NCBI GenBank assembly: GCA_050731755.1
Contig: JBOHPP010000001.1
Span: 1 to 11,870 of the forward strand
Direction of reading: 5' to 3'
DNA: 11,870 nt
From: JBOHPP01 sp050731755
GTDB lineage: Bacteria > Methylomirabilota > Methylomirabilia > Rokubacteriales > CSP1-6
The notes beneath the pieces were generated by a model. The model saw only the letters and a program-made list of their open reading frames with translations, was not told the DNA's origin and searched no databases. The position numbers were made by a program, and so were the translations under genes. Shown in pieces: positions 1 through 6,681 of the stretch; within the stretch, counting starts at the first letter, position 1; each line of letters starts with the position of its first letter.

Positions 1-896
1 ATATCGTCCTCGACGATCGCGAAGTCGTGCTCCTGCGCCAGCCGGAGGAGTGCCCAGGCCGTCGACGTGCTCATCGAGGTGCCCGTCGGATTGTGAACGA
101 CCGAGCTGAGCACGAAGAGCTTGGGGCGATGCTGGGCGAGCAGGTCGCGCAGGACCTCGAGATCGGGGCCGTCCGCCCGGCGGGGCACACCGATCACCCG
201 CGCCCCGAGCGCGGCAAAGCTCGCGAACACCACGAACCAGGCGGGATCGTCCACGAAGACGGCATCGCCTGGCCGCAGGAAGTGCCGCGCCGCTAGATCC
301 ACGGCCTGGGTCACGCCGGCCGTGGTGATGATCTGCTCCGGCTCGGCCGGGATCTCCAGCTCGGCCAGCTTCAGCGAGAGTTGCTGGCGCAGGGGCAGGT
401 AGCCTTGCGGAACGCCATAGCCCAGCCAGGCCGTTCCGGCCGCCAGGGTGACCCCGCGCGCGTGCCGGCTCACCAGCGCGCCATCCAGCCACGCCGGGGG
501 CAAGAGCCCGCCGCCCGGCATGTTCGCGGGCGGGAGGTCTCGAAACAGATTGCGCAGGAGCCAGGCGATGTCGAGAGGCGTCGCCGGCGGCGGGGAAGCA
601 GCCCGCCCCCCGTTCCGGGGACGCGCCTGCACGTAGAATCCCGAACCCCGTCGCGCCTGCACGTACCCGAGGTCGGCCAGGCGTTCGTAGGCTTCCACCA
701 CGGTGTGACGCGACACGCGCTGGTCGACGGCAAAGTGGCGGATCGACGGCAAGCGCGTGCCGAGCCGCACGATGCGGTCCTCGATGCGCGCCTGCCACCA
801 CCGGACGATGCCGTCGACGAGCGGCGCCTCCCTCGAGAGCGAGAGGGGCGCCTTCGGCGCCGCCGACGCGGCCCCTCGACGTGCGCGGTCTGTCAC
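1..896 (-). CDS. MocR-type transcriptional regulator (GntR winged helix + aminotransferase class I domain), partial
   Basis: The reading frame is open from a GTG at 894-896 to the window edge, giving 298 codons; the C-terminal part lies outside. Residues ~28-90 form a GntR winged helix, with the pattern RLPSIRHFA..QRVSRHTVVEAYERLADLGY and a closing GSGFYV wing. A linker of ~40 residues follows, then an aminotransferase fold: LGYGVPQGYLPLR at ~158-170, TTAGVTQA at ~191-198, DDPAWF at ~216-221, and the PLP-enzyme motif HNPTGT at 268-273. The frame ends in VEDD, just where the family continues to the PLP-binding lysine, so that residue cannot be checked. MocR proteins usually use PLP or an amino compound as the inducing ligand. 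The GTG start is chosen because GGAGG (901-905 on this strand) lies 4 bases upstream and the frame holds no ATG before residue 126; an in-frame TTG inside the operator (952-954) is less likely. The gene is divergent from a LysE exporter gene, its probable target, and probably represses itself too. Confidence 0.9.
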   Translation of the reverse strand, partial: MTDRARRGAASAAPKAPLSLSREAPLVDGIVRWWQARIEDRIVRLGTRLPSIRHFAVDQRVSRHTVVEAYERLADLGYVQARRGSGFYVQARPRNGGRAASPPPATPLDIAWLLRNLFRDLPPANMPGGGLLPPAWLDGALVSRHARGVTLAAGTAWLGYGVPQGYLPLRQQLSLKLAELEIPAEPEQIITTAGVTQAVDLAARHFLRPGDAVFVDDPAWFVVFASFAALGARVIGVPRRADGPDLEVLRDLLAQHRPKLFVLSSVVHNPTGTSMSTSTAWALLRLAQEHDFAIVEDD

Positions 897-913
897 CTGG
901 CCTCCGGAACCTT

Positions 914-956
914 CCAACTGTACTGGTACTGTATCAGACAGTGCCAGTACAGTTGG
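914..956. promoter_or_regulatory. 43-bp palindromic operator between the regulator and exporter genes
   Basis: The outer arms CCAACTGTACTGG (914-926) and CCAGTACAGTTGG (944-956) are perfect 13-bp inverted repeats. After one mismatched base pair, the inner ACTGT (928-932) and ACAGT (938-942) continue the symmetry around a 5-base centre. Each arm also holds two 5-mers at a 6-bp pitch: TACTG at 921 and 927, and CAGTG/CAGTA at 939 and 945. That makes four half-sites, as expected for two regulator dimers or a dimer using direct plus inverted repeats. It ends 21 bp before the exporter ATG and starts 17 bp after the regulator GTG, so both divergent promoters must overlap or abut it. No convincing -35/-10 pair could be placed. 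Binding by the adjacent MocR protein is inferred. Confidence 0.8.
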
Positions 957-977
957 ATGTGTTTCGGGGGTCAATGC

Positions 978-1574
978 ATGGAAACCACGCAGCTCTGGCC
1001 CTTCGTCGTGTTCTCGATGGTCGGCTCGTTCACGCCGGGTCCCAACACCACCATCGCCACTGCCACCGGCGCCAACTTCGGCTTCCGCGCGGTGGTACCG
1101 CACATCGTGGGAGTGCCCTTCGGGTTTTCCACCCTGCTCGTGCTGGGCAGCCTCGGCGTGGCCGGCATCCTGCTCGCGCTGCCCGCGGCCGCCGGCGTCA
1201 TCAAGTGGGTGGGGGTGCTCTACATGCTCTACCTGGGCAGCTTACTCCTCGGGTCGGCGCGGTGGGGCGACGCCCACGTGGTGCGGCCCCTGACCTTCTG
1301 GGAGGCCGCGATGTTTCAGTACGTCAACCCCAAGGCCTGGATGCTGGCCGCGGCCACGGCCAGCGCCTACGTGCCCGGCCACAGCGTACCTGCGCGCACC
1401 ACGCTGATCTGTGCGGTGTGGAGCGGCACGTGCGTGCTCAGCCTCGTCGCCTGGGCCTGGCTCGGCGCCGCGCTGCGCGAGTGGCTGCGCGTCGGGAACC
1501 GGCAGCGGGGCTTCAACGCGCTGATGGCCTTCTCGCTGGTCGCCACGGCCATCTGGATGGCGGCCACACCATGA
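978..1574 (+). CDS. LysE/RhtB-family amino-acid exporter
   Basis: The 198-residue product has the size and hydrophobicity of the LysE/RhtB family of inner-membrane exporters, which usually have about six helices and expel amino acids or related compounds by proton exchange. The N-terminal SFTPGPNTTI (residues ~17-26) is the family signature. Other recognisable parts are GANFGFRA, the glycine-rich second helix, IKWVGVLYMLYLG (~75-87) and FQYVNPKAWMLA (~113-124), a typical mid-protein motif. The ATG at 978 follows a G-run (966-970) by 7 bases; an out-of-frame ATG at 974 is ignored, and frame extensions upstream would run through the operator. It is divergent from the MocR-type regulator gene and likely controlled through the palindrome between them. 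The exported substrate cannot be read from sequence. Convergent nitrilase gene ends 33 bp downstream. Confidence 0.92.
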   Translation: METTQLWPFVVFSMVGSFTPGPNTTIATATGANFGFRAVVPHIVGVPFGFSTLLVLGSLGVAGILLALPAAAGVIKWVGVLYMLYLGSLLLGSARWGDAHVVRPLTFWEAAMFQYVNPKAWMLAAATASAYVPGHSVPARTTLICAVWSGTCVLSLVAWAWLGAALREWLRVGNRQRGFNALMAFSLVATAIWMAATP

Positions 1575-1607
1575 GGCCGCGCGAGCACCGCGGCGGCAGG
1601 GTCGACT

Positions 1608-2651
1608 CTAGCCCTGGCCCTCCATGGCCGGGCTGCCTTCCGGTGCCTCGGGCGATTCAGGATCGTCCGGGGGCGTCGCGAAGTGGATCGGGCGCAGCCG
1701 CCTCCGGTCCACGGTGAGTCGGAACACGTCGAAGCGGTTATAGCCGCCCGTTACGTCGTGGAACTGCTTGGGCTCCACGCATGCCGCCAGGTCGATGTCC
1801 GCGTAGAGCAACCCCTCCGCGTCGCGGAGCGTTTCGCTCACCGGCTCCCCGGTGGGGCCGAGCACGACGGACACGCTGCGCGTGCTCCCGTCCAGGATCC
1901 GGGCGGCGTCGGGCGTGAGCGAGGCGAGCGCATCACGCATGGCCGTGTCCATGAACCCGGACGCGACGATGTTGAAGCACTTCGCCTCGAAGGCGTGGGC
2001 GCCGGCGCGGATGCGGATCGCCGCCGCCAGATCGTAGTGGCCGCCCGCCCCCGGGTCGCGCGTCGGCCATACCGGCGGGTAGCTCGAGACGTGCACCTGC
2101 TCGCCCTCGGCCATCAGCGTGTAGCGCGCGAGCGGGTTGGTGTTCTCGCCGCAGATCAGCGCGCCCAGGCGGCCCAGCCGTGTGTCGACCACGCGGAGCC
2201 CGGCGCCGTCGCCGTTGGCCCAGGTGAGCTTCTCCCAGAACGTGGGAACGAGCTTGCGGTGGTGATTGAGGACGGCGCCGTCGTCGCCGATGAGAATGTT
2301 GGCGTTCCAGAGGCAGCCTACGCTCGCGGGGCTCAGCTCGTTAAAGCCGAGCGAGACGAAGACGCCCGCGCGCCGGGCGACGGCCGCCACCCGGTCGAGC
2401 TCGGGCCCGGGACAGCGCAGGGCGTTGGCCGCCAGCGCCTTGAAGAAGTCGTGACTGTAGATCGGCGCCTGCAGCGACGACCAGACGGGGAAGGCCGGGA
2501 TGTACGTTTCGGGGAAGGCGACGAGCTGGGCGCCGTTCCGCGCCGCCTCCTCGACGAGCGCGCACGTCTTTTCCACGCTCTTCGCCAGGTCGAGAAAGAC
2601 GGGCGCGACGTGGGCGGCCGCGACCTTGTACGCCGGATAGGTTGTGGCCAT
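1608..2651 (-). CDS. Nitrilase / carbon-nitrogen hydrolase
   Basis: The 347-residue protein has the length and order of nitrilase-branch enzymes, which convert nitriles to acids plus ammonia through a Cys-Glu-Lys triad. The triad is visible: Glu48 in FPETYIPAFP, Lys133 in NHHRKLVPTFWEK, and Cys168 in LICGENTNPLARY. HVSSYPPVWP (~187-196) and a conserved C-terminal GGYNRFDVF (~302-310) also match the family. Many characterised nitrilases have Trp after the catalytic Cys (CWE); here it is Gly (CGEN), so substrate preference may differ. An amidase role is possible but less likely given CxEN and the TFWEKLTW segment. The start is the ATG at 2649-2651, which shares one base with the stop of the upstream binding-protein gene (TGATG), indicating translational coupling. 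The far C-terminus is a Pro/Glu-rich tail. No signal peptide is seen, so it acts in the cytoplasm. Confidence 0.92.
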   Translation of the reverse strand: MATTYPAYKVAAAHVAPVFLDLAKSVEKTCALVEEAARNGAQLVAFPETYIPAFPVWSSLQAPIYSHDFFKALAANALRCPGPELDRVAAVARRAGVFVSLGFNELSPASVGCLWNANILIGDDGAVLNHHRKLVPTFWEKLTWANGDGAGLRVVDTRLGRLGALICGENTNPLARYTLMAEGEQVHVSSYPPVWPTRDPGAGGHYDLAAAIRIRAGAHAFEAKCFNIVASGFMDTAMRDALASLTPDAARILDGSTRSVSVVLGPTGEPVSETLRDAEGLLYADIDLAACVEPKQFHDVTGGYNRFDVFRLTVDRRRLRPIHFATPPDDPESPEAPEGSPAMEGQG

Positions 2652-4012
2652 CACGCCCCCGCCTTTGGCCACGTCGTCTTGATCCAGTTGACCGTCGCCG
2701 ACGGATCGTTGTGACCCTTGCCCGGCTTCGGCCAGGTCGGCGGCGCCGTCATGGAGGCGACCGGAATCGTCATGACGCGCTCCGGATCCCAGACCGGGAA
2801 CGGGTAGTCGGGCAGATTCTTGCTGAAACCGACCTTGACGTCCTTGAACGCGCGGTGGTCTTCCTTGCGGATCGTCACCACGCCTGCCGGCGCCTCGATG
2901 CGCAGGCCCTCCAGCTGCCTGATGATGGCGGCGTCGTCGGGCCAGCCACCGCCGGCCTGCTTGTTGGCGCTCTCCACCGCCGTCTTGAAAAAGTACAGCC
3001 CCGTGTAGGCCGCCTCGGCGACGTAGCTCGGGTATTCCTGCCAGCGCTGGAAATACCGCTCGACGAATCGCTTGTTGATCACCGACCTGTTCCCGGGCGG
3101 GTACGTGAAGTGATAGTTCGAGTGGACGCCGGCCAGGGCGCCTTCCGGATGGTCCTTGCCGATCGCCTGCGGGACCACGCCGAAGTTGATGTTCCCGGCC
3201 AGCCGCGTCTGGTTGAATAACCCGTGCCGGACCGCCTGCTTGTAGAAGACGATGTACATGCCGCCCCACATGGAGGTGACGACGATGTCGGGCTTGGCGG
3301 AGGCGGTCTTCGTGATGTGCGAGTTGAACTCCGTGCTCCCGAGCGGCGCCCACACCTCGGAGACGATCTCAGAGGCGGGCAGGAGCTTCTCGCGGGCGGC
3401 GTCGAAGTGGAGCTGAAACCAGCGGCCGAACGCGTAGTCCGGATTGATAACGGCGATGCGCTTGACGTCGGGCCAGGCCCTCGAGACGGCGAGGGCGGTG
3501 GTGACGCCGTCTGCCGACAGGATGTTCGTCATACCGAAGAGGTAGCGCGGGTTCGGCACCTCGACCTCGAACAGCTTGTCGATGCAGCCCTCCGTCATGA
3601 TCGTCAGGAGCTTCAGCTCCTCGACGACCGGGCCAACGGCGAGCTGGTTGTGGGCGGCGATGATGCCCGAGAAGTAGTCGATCCTCTCCGAGAGTCTCAT
3701 CCGCTTGAGCTCTTTCACGGTCGCGTCGGGCCCGGCCGCCTCGTCGGCCGTGAGGGTCTCGATCTTGCGCCGGCCGAGGAGCCCGCCGGCCGCGTTGATC
3801 TCCTCGGCCGCGAGCGTGTGGCCCTTCAGCGACGGCGCCCCCAGGATGGCGCCGGGGCCGGAGAGGATCGTGATATGGCCGAACTTCACGGGGGTGTCGG
3901 GGATCCGTCCCGTGGCCGGCTCCTGCGCCGCCGCGGGTCCGGCCACCGCGAGGTCGCCGGCGGCGACCCCGAGCGTCGCCAGAAAGTCGCGCCGATCCAT
4001 GTCATACGCCAT
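2651..4012 (-). CDS. ABC-transporter substrate-binding protein, branched-chain amino acid/amide (Liv) type, Tat signal
   Basis: The 453-residue protein belongs to the type-I periplasmic binding proteins of the Liv/amide/urea group (Peripla_BP_6-like). It opens with a twin-arginine signal, MDRRDFLATL, a hydrophobic run and an AAAQE cleavage region near residue 30. The mature part starts with VKFGHITILSGPGA, followed by GHTLAAEEINAAGGLLGR (~64-81) and NPDYAFGR (~190-197), the usual landmarks of the family. The ATG at 4012 has AAGGAG 7 bases upstream (4020-4025 on this strand); a second in-frame ATG at 4000 just before RRDF is an alternative start. The gene overlaps the nitrilase gene by one base, so the two are probably made together. 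No Liv permease or ATPase gene adjoins it, so it must share a transporter encoded elsewhere or act as a sensor. The ligand is unknown; a nitrile or amide is a guess from context. Confidence 0.93.
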   Translation of the reverse strand: MAYDMDRRDFLATLGVAAGDLAVAGPAAAQEPATGRIPDTPVKFGHITILSGPGAILGAPSLKGHTLAAEEINAAGGLLGRRKIETLTADEAAGPDATVKELKRMRLSERIDYFSGIIAAHNQLAVGPVVEELKLLTIMTEGCIDKLFEVEVPNPRYLFGMTNILSADGVTTALAVSRAWPDVKRIAVINPDYAFGRWFQLHFDAAREKLLPASEIVSEVWAPLGSTEFNSHITKTASAKPDIVVTSMWGGMYIVFYKQAVRHGLFNQTRLAGNINFGVVPQAIGKDHPEGALAGVHSNYHFTYPPGNRSVINKRFVERYFQRWQEYPSYVAEAAYTGLYFFKTAVESANKQAGGGWPDDAAIIRQLEGLRIEAPAGVVTIRKEDHRAFKDVKVGFSKNLPDYPFPVWDPERVMTIPVASMTAPPTWPKPGKGHNDPSATVNWIKTTWPKAGA

Positions 4013-4044
4013 GCCTCTTCTCCTTCGCGCCGTGGAGGCCGCCC

Positions 4045-4515
4045 TCAGCTCACGATGACGCTAATGGCGAAGATCCGGTTGCGTCCCGTGGGCGGCTGCG
4101 TCTGACCGGCGGCGTCAGTGGCCCGGCACCGCAAGGTGTAACGTCCCCGCCGCGCATCCCAGTCGATGGTGAACCGCTGCCATGCGTGCGGCGCGCTGCG
4201 CGGCTCGAGCCGCGCCGGGCTCCACGCTCGGCCGTCGTCGACGCTGATCTCGACGCGCGCGACCTCACGCGCACTCCACGCCCAGCCTGCAATCGTCTGC
4301 GGCCCGGCCGCCACGCCGTCGCCGTCTGCCGGCCGCACGATCACCGAATGAACGTCGATCTCGCGCACCGGTTGGCGCACCGGTCTGCCATCGACGACCA
4401 TGTCGCGGTTGTAGAGCTTCGTGGTGAAGAAGCCGTCCAGCCGTCCGCTCGCGACGCGGATGCGCGTCAACCACTTGACGGAGTTCGTGCCGAAGAACAG
4501 TTGAGCGCGCCACAC
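4045..4515 (-). pseudogene. Truncated sulfite-oxidase-type molybdopterin oxidoreductase, C-terminal dimerisation domain only
   Basis: About 150 residues match the C-terminal (Mo-co dimerisation, Ig-like) part of sulfite-oxidase-family enzymes. The fragment begins at FGTNSVKWLTRIRVA, the segment that ends the molybdopterin domain, and continues through GFFTTKLYNRD, TIAGWAWS, VARVEISVDDGRAWSPA, WQRFTIDWD and YTLRCRATDAAGQTQP. The whole cofactor-binding domain is absent. Upstream the frame shows unrelated codons and meets a TAG at 4558-4560, and the other two minus frames show no sulfite-oxidase sequence. A GTG at 4513-4515 could nominally start translation, but no ribosome site was recognised. 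The gene ends 32 bp before the binding-protein gene on the same strand, so it may once have been its upstream operon partner. The family call is firm; non-function is inferred from the missing catalytic domain. Confidence 0.8.
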
Positions 4516-4789
4516 CCGGCGCCGGGGCGCTGAGCCTGCGCCGTCTTCTCTCGCCGCCTACGACAACCGCCAGCGGCCATAGACGACCAACGCCGCCAGG
4601 ACCCCCACCACAAGCCGGCAACCGGCGCATCCCGTGCTTCGGGATCGACGTGGGGAGCGAACGGGCTGATTCGAGAAATCGCGGGCTTGCTCACCTCCAT
4701 GGTCGTGAGCCGAACCGGCGACTGGCTCCGCGACGCCCTCGACCCGACGCTCCGGCGCGAGTGAGTGCCTATGGTGGTTCTCTACACTC
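4516..4789. other. Non-coding junction holding a permease relic
   Basis: No intact gene is visible in either strand here. The left part (4516-4689) shows no recognisable protein sequence in any frame I read; one minus frame contains a hydrophobic stretch (LVVGVLAALVVY) without further support. The right part holds the C-terminal permease relic listed separately. The region separates the minus-strand binding-protein/nitrilase cassette from the plus-strand importer operon. Because broken gene ends abut it from both sides, it is best read as a scar of recombination or deletion. No inverted-repeat pair, target-site duplication or transposase remnant was found. Confidence 0.55.
4690..4764 (+). pseudogene. 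C-terminal relic of a Dpp/Opp-type ABC permease
   Basis: The plus-strand frame ending with TGA at 4762-4764 reads LLTSMVVSRTGDWLRDALDP and then TLRRE. The GDWLRDALDPTLR portion is the typical end of DppC/OppC permeases; the intact DppC-like protein in this window ends NLLGDGLRDVVDPRLRRSR. The 24 codons before the stop are clearly family-like. Upstream of about 4690 the same frame loses resemblance, so the rest of the permease is gone. It has the same strand as the intact importer operon and ends 145 bp before it. It may be a remnant of an earlier transporter operon that lost its other genes. It is too short to be functional. Confidence 0.6.
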
Positions 4790-4818
4790 CAGACATCAGC
4801 CCCGGCTTCGTCTACAAT
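4790..4818 (+). promoter_or_regulatory. Predicted sigma-70-type promoter for the peptidase-racemase-importer operon
   Basis: CAGACA (4790-4795) matches four of six bases of the -35 consensus and TACAAT (4813-4818) five of six of the -10 consensus, with an ideal 17-bp spacer. Transcription would start near 4825, leaving an ~85-base leader before the M28 ATG. It lies just after the permease relic and before the first intact gene, as expected for an operon promoter. In a genome this G+C-rich, a TACAAT with a correctly spaced partner stands out. It is a consensus match only. Confidence 0.5.
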
Positions 4819-4839
4819 GCCAGTGCCGCGTGGCAGGGA

Positions 4840-4856
4840 GGGGGCGCCGCGCCCCC
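4840..4856 (+). other. Leader hairpin upstream of the M28 gene
   Basis: GGGGGCG (4840-4846) and CGCCCCC (4850-4856) form a perfect 7-bp G/C stem with a 3-base loop. It falls in the predicted untranslated leader, about 40 bases before the ribosome site GGAGG (4897-4901). There is no T-run after it, so it is not a standard terminator. It might stabilise or attenuate the transcript, or arise by chance in G+C-rich DNA. Confidence 0.3.
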
Positions 4857-4909
4857 GGGCGCTCACGTCGAGGCCGAACCGTTCGCGTCACGAACTGGAG
4901 GACACGTCG

Positions 4910-6670
4910 ATGTCGGAGAAGGAGATCCTGGCGGCACTGTCCGCCGACAACGTCCGCGCCCACGTCGAGCACATCTGCACCAACATCCCCTCGCGCCTGG
5001 CCGGGTCCGACAACCAGCGCCGCATGGCCGAGTACAGCGCGAAGACGCTGCGCGAGGCTGGCATCGCGGTCACCGTGCACACCCTGCCGGGCCTCGTGAG
5101 CTACCCCGAGAAGGCCGAGTTCAAAATCCTCTCGCCCGTCGAGCTGACCATCGAGGCCAACACGCTCGGGCACAGCACCCAGACGCCGCCCGCTGGCATC
5201 ACCGGCGAGCTGCTCGACGTCTACACGGGGGCATTCGACGAATACACGGGCAAGGACCCGAACGGCGCGATCACGCTCTCGGAGCTCTCGTACTCGCCGG
5301 CCCGGCATGAGAAGCAGCGCATCGCGGGGCTGCTGGGGGCGGCCGGGTGCGTCATGATGAACTGGGGCCACGACACGAACGCCTCCGTGCCGTGGGGGTC
5401 GGTGAAGCCCGTCTGGGGCAATCCCACGCCCGACAACTACCGGACCGAGATGCCGGTGCTGCCCTGCATCGGCATCGCGCGCACTGAGGGCTTGAAGCTG
5501 CGCGAGATGGCGAAGAAGAGCCCGGTGCGCCTGTGGTTCCGGACGAAGGTCGAGAATGGGTGGCGGCCCATCTGGATTACGACCGGGGAGATCCCGGCCC
5601 AGACCGAGGACTTCGTCGTGCTGGGCGGGCACCAGGACTCCTGGTTCGGACCCGCCGCCACCGACAACGCGGCCGGTAACTCCTGCGTGATGGAGCTGGC
5701 GCGAGTGTTCAGCCAGCACCGGGACCAGCTGCGTCGGGGTCTCATGCTCGGGTTCTGGGCGGGCCACGAGACCGGCACCATGATCGGCTCCTCGTGGTTT
5801 GTGGACCGGAACTGGGACCGGCTGCGGGAGCACATGGCGGCCTACGTCGAGATCGACCAGCCGGCCTGCACGGGCACCACGTGGTGGTCGACCTCCTCCA
5901 ATGCCGAGCTCCGGCGCTTCCACCAGGCCATCGAGCAGCGGCTCATGCCGGCCCGCACGCTCAAGTGGAAGCGGGCGGTCAAAGTCGGCGACGCGTCGTT
6001 CTTCGGGCTCGGCGCGCCCACCCTCGGGGGCCACGGCGCATTCACCGAAGAGGAGTTGAAGGCGACCGCGCTGGCCACGCTCGGCTGGTGGCACCACACC
6101 CTGGAGTGCACGATCGACAAGGTCGACTTCAGCCAGATGCCGAAGCACCTCGAGGTCTACGCCGCCTACCTGTGGGAGCTCTGCACGGCACCGGTACTGC
6201 CCTACACCTACGTCCCCGCGGCCGAGCAGTTCATGGGGCGCCTCACCGAGCTGGCTGCCCCCGGCAAAGCCATCGGCCTGGACGGCGCACTCGTCCGCGC
6301 CGAGCAGTTCCGGACGGCCGCGGCGCGCTTCGATGAGGCAGCCGATCGCTGGCGCGAGCGTTACGCGAAGGACGGCACCAAGGACGACGAGCCCGCCGAG
6401 GTCCTCAACGGGTGCATCAAGCGGCTCGGGCGGCTCCTGATCCCGCTCGAGTCGACGGCCATCGGGACGTACGGCCACGATCCGTACGGCCTGACCGCCC
6501 AGACGACGATGATCCCGTGCCTCTCCGAGGTGCCGCGCCTCGAGAAGCTGCCGGAGGCCGAGGAGCGATGGATGCTCGAGACCAAGCTCGTCCGGCAGCG
6601 GAACCGCGTGGCCGACGCGCTCGGCGACGCGCAGCGGCTGATCGACGAGACCCTCGCGCGGCTCCCGTGA
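4910..6670 (+). CDS. M28-family peptidase-like protein with glutamate-carboxypeptidase II architecture
   Basis: The 586-residue protein has the layout of the M28B group (glutamate carboxypeptidase II/transferrin receptor): an N-terminal segment of the peptidase fold, a protease-associated insert (~95-215), the catalytic core (~230-425) and a helical C-terminal domain (~430-586). Residues expected to hold two zinc ions are present: His241 and Asp243 in GGHQDSW, Asp252 in TDNAAGN, Glu287 in GHETG, Asp316 in VEIDQP, and His395/His396 in WWHHTLECT. The family's general-base Glu, directly before the zinc-binding Glu, is His286 here. Family members cleave amino acids from peptides or N-acylated amino acids; this one's activity is uncertain. 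There is no signal peptide, so it should be cytoplasmic. GGAGG 8 bases before the ATG at 4910 fixes the start. It is the first gene of an operon with a racemase and a peptide importer, suggesting it processes the imported compound. Confidence 0.88.
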   Translation: MSEKEILAALSADNVRAHVEHICTNIPSRLAGSDNQRRMAEYSAKTLREAGIAVTVHTLPGLVSYPEKAEFKILSPVELTIEANTLGHSTQTPPAGITGELLDVYTGAFDEYTGKDPNGAITLSELSYSPARHEKQRIAGLLGAAGCVMMNWGHDTNASVPWGSVKPVWGNPTPDNYRTEMPVLPCIGIARTEGLKLREMAKKSPVRLWFRTKVENGWRPIWITTGEIPAQTEDFVVLGGHQDSWFGPAATDNAAGNSCVMELARVFSQHRDQLRRGLMLGFWAGHETGTMIGSSWFVDRNWDRLREHMAAYVEIDQPACTGTTWWSTSSNAELRRFHQAIEQRLMPARTLKWKRAVKVGDASFFGLGAPTLGGHGAFTEEELKATALATLGWWHHTLECTIDKVDFSQMPKHLEVYAAYLWELCTAPVLPYTYVPAAEQFMGRLTELAAPGKAIGLDGALVRAEQFRTAAARFDEAADRWRERYAKDGTKDDEPAEVLNGCIKRLGRLLIPLESTAIGTYGHDPYGLTAQTTMIPCLSEVPRLEKLPEAEERWMLETKLVRQRNRVADALGDAQRLIDETLARLP

Positions 6671-6681
6671 GGGCCGGCGCC

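Noticed and set aside
381..977. Long plus-strand open frame continuous with the exporter, giving a ~397-residue product
   Set aside because: The upstream ~199 codons are antisense to the MocR gene and run through the operator; the conserved exporter family begins at the ATG at 978.
1576..1594. Inverted repeat GCCGCG/CGCGGC between the convergent exporter and nitrilase genes
   Set aside because: The stem is only 6 bp with no T-run on either strand, expected by chance in DNA this G+C-rich, so it was not called a terminator.
2652..3353. Upstream extension of the nitrilase frame to 581 residues
   Set aside because: The extension overlaps the binding-protein gene in another frame and has no nitrilase or other family similarity; the coupled ATG at 2651 fits the family start.
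4363..4384. Tandem 10-bp repeat GCGCACCGGT with 12-bp period
   Set aside because: It lies inside the molybdopterin-enzyme fragment and simply encodes the repeated residues PVRQPVR; only two copies.
4558..4866. Minus-strand 102-codon frame with a hydrophobic stretch near its end
   Set aside because: It has no family similarity or ribosome site, and it covers the permease relic and predicted promoter; the hydrophobic run alone is insufficient.
4796..6478. 560-codon minus-strand open frame opposite the M28 gene
   Set aside because: Its translation is low-complexity, Arg/Gly/Leu-rich antisense sequence typical of G+C-rich codon bias, while the plus strand carries a clear protein family.
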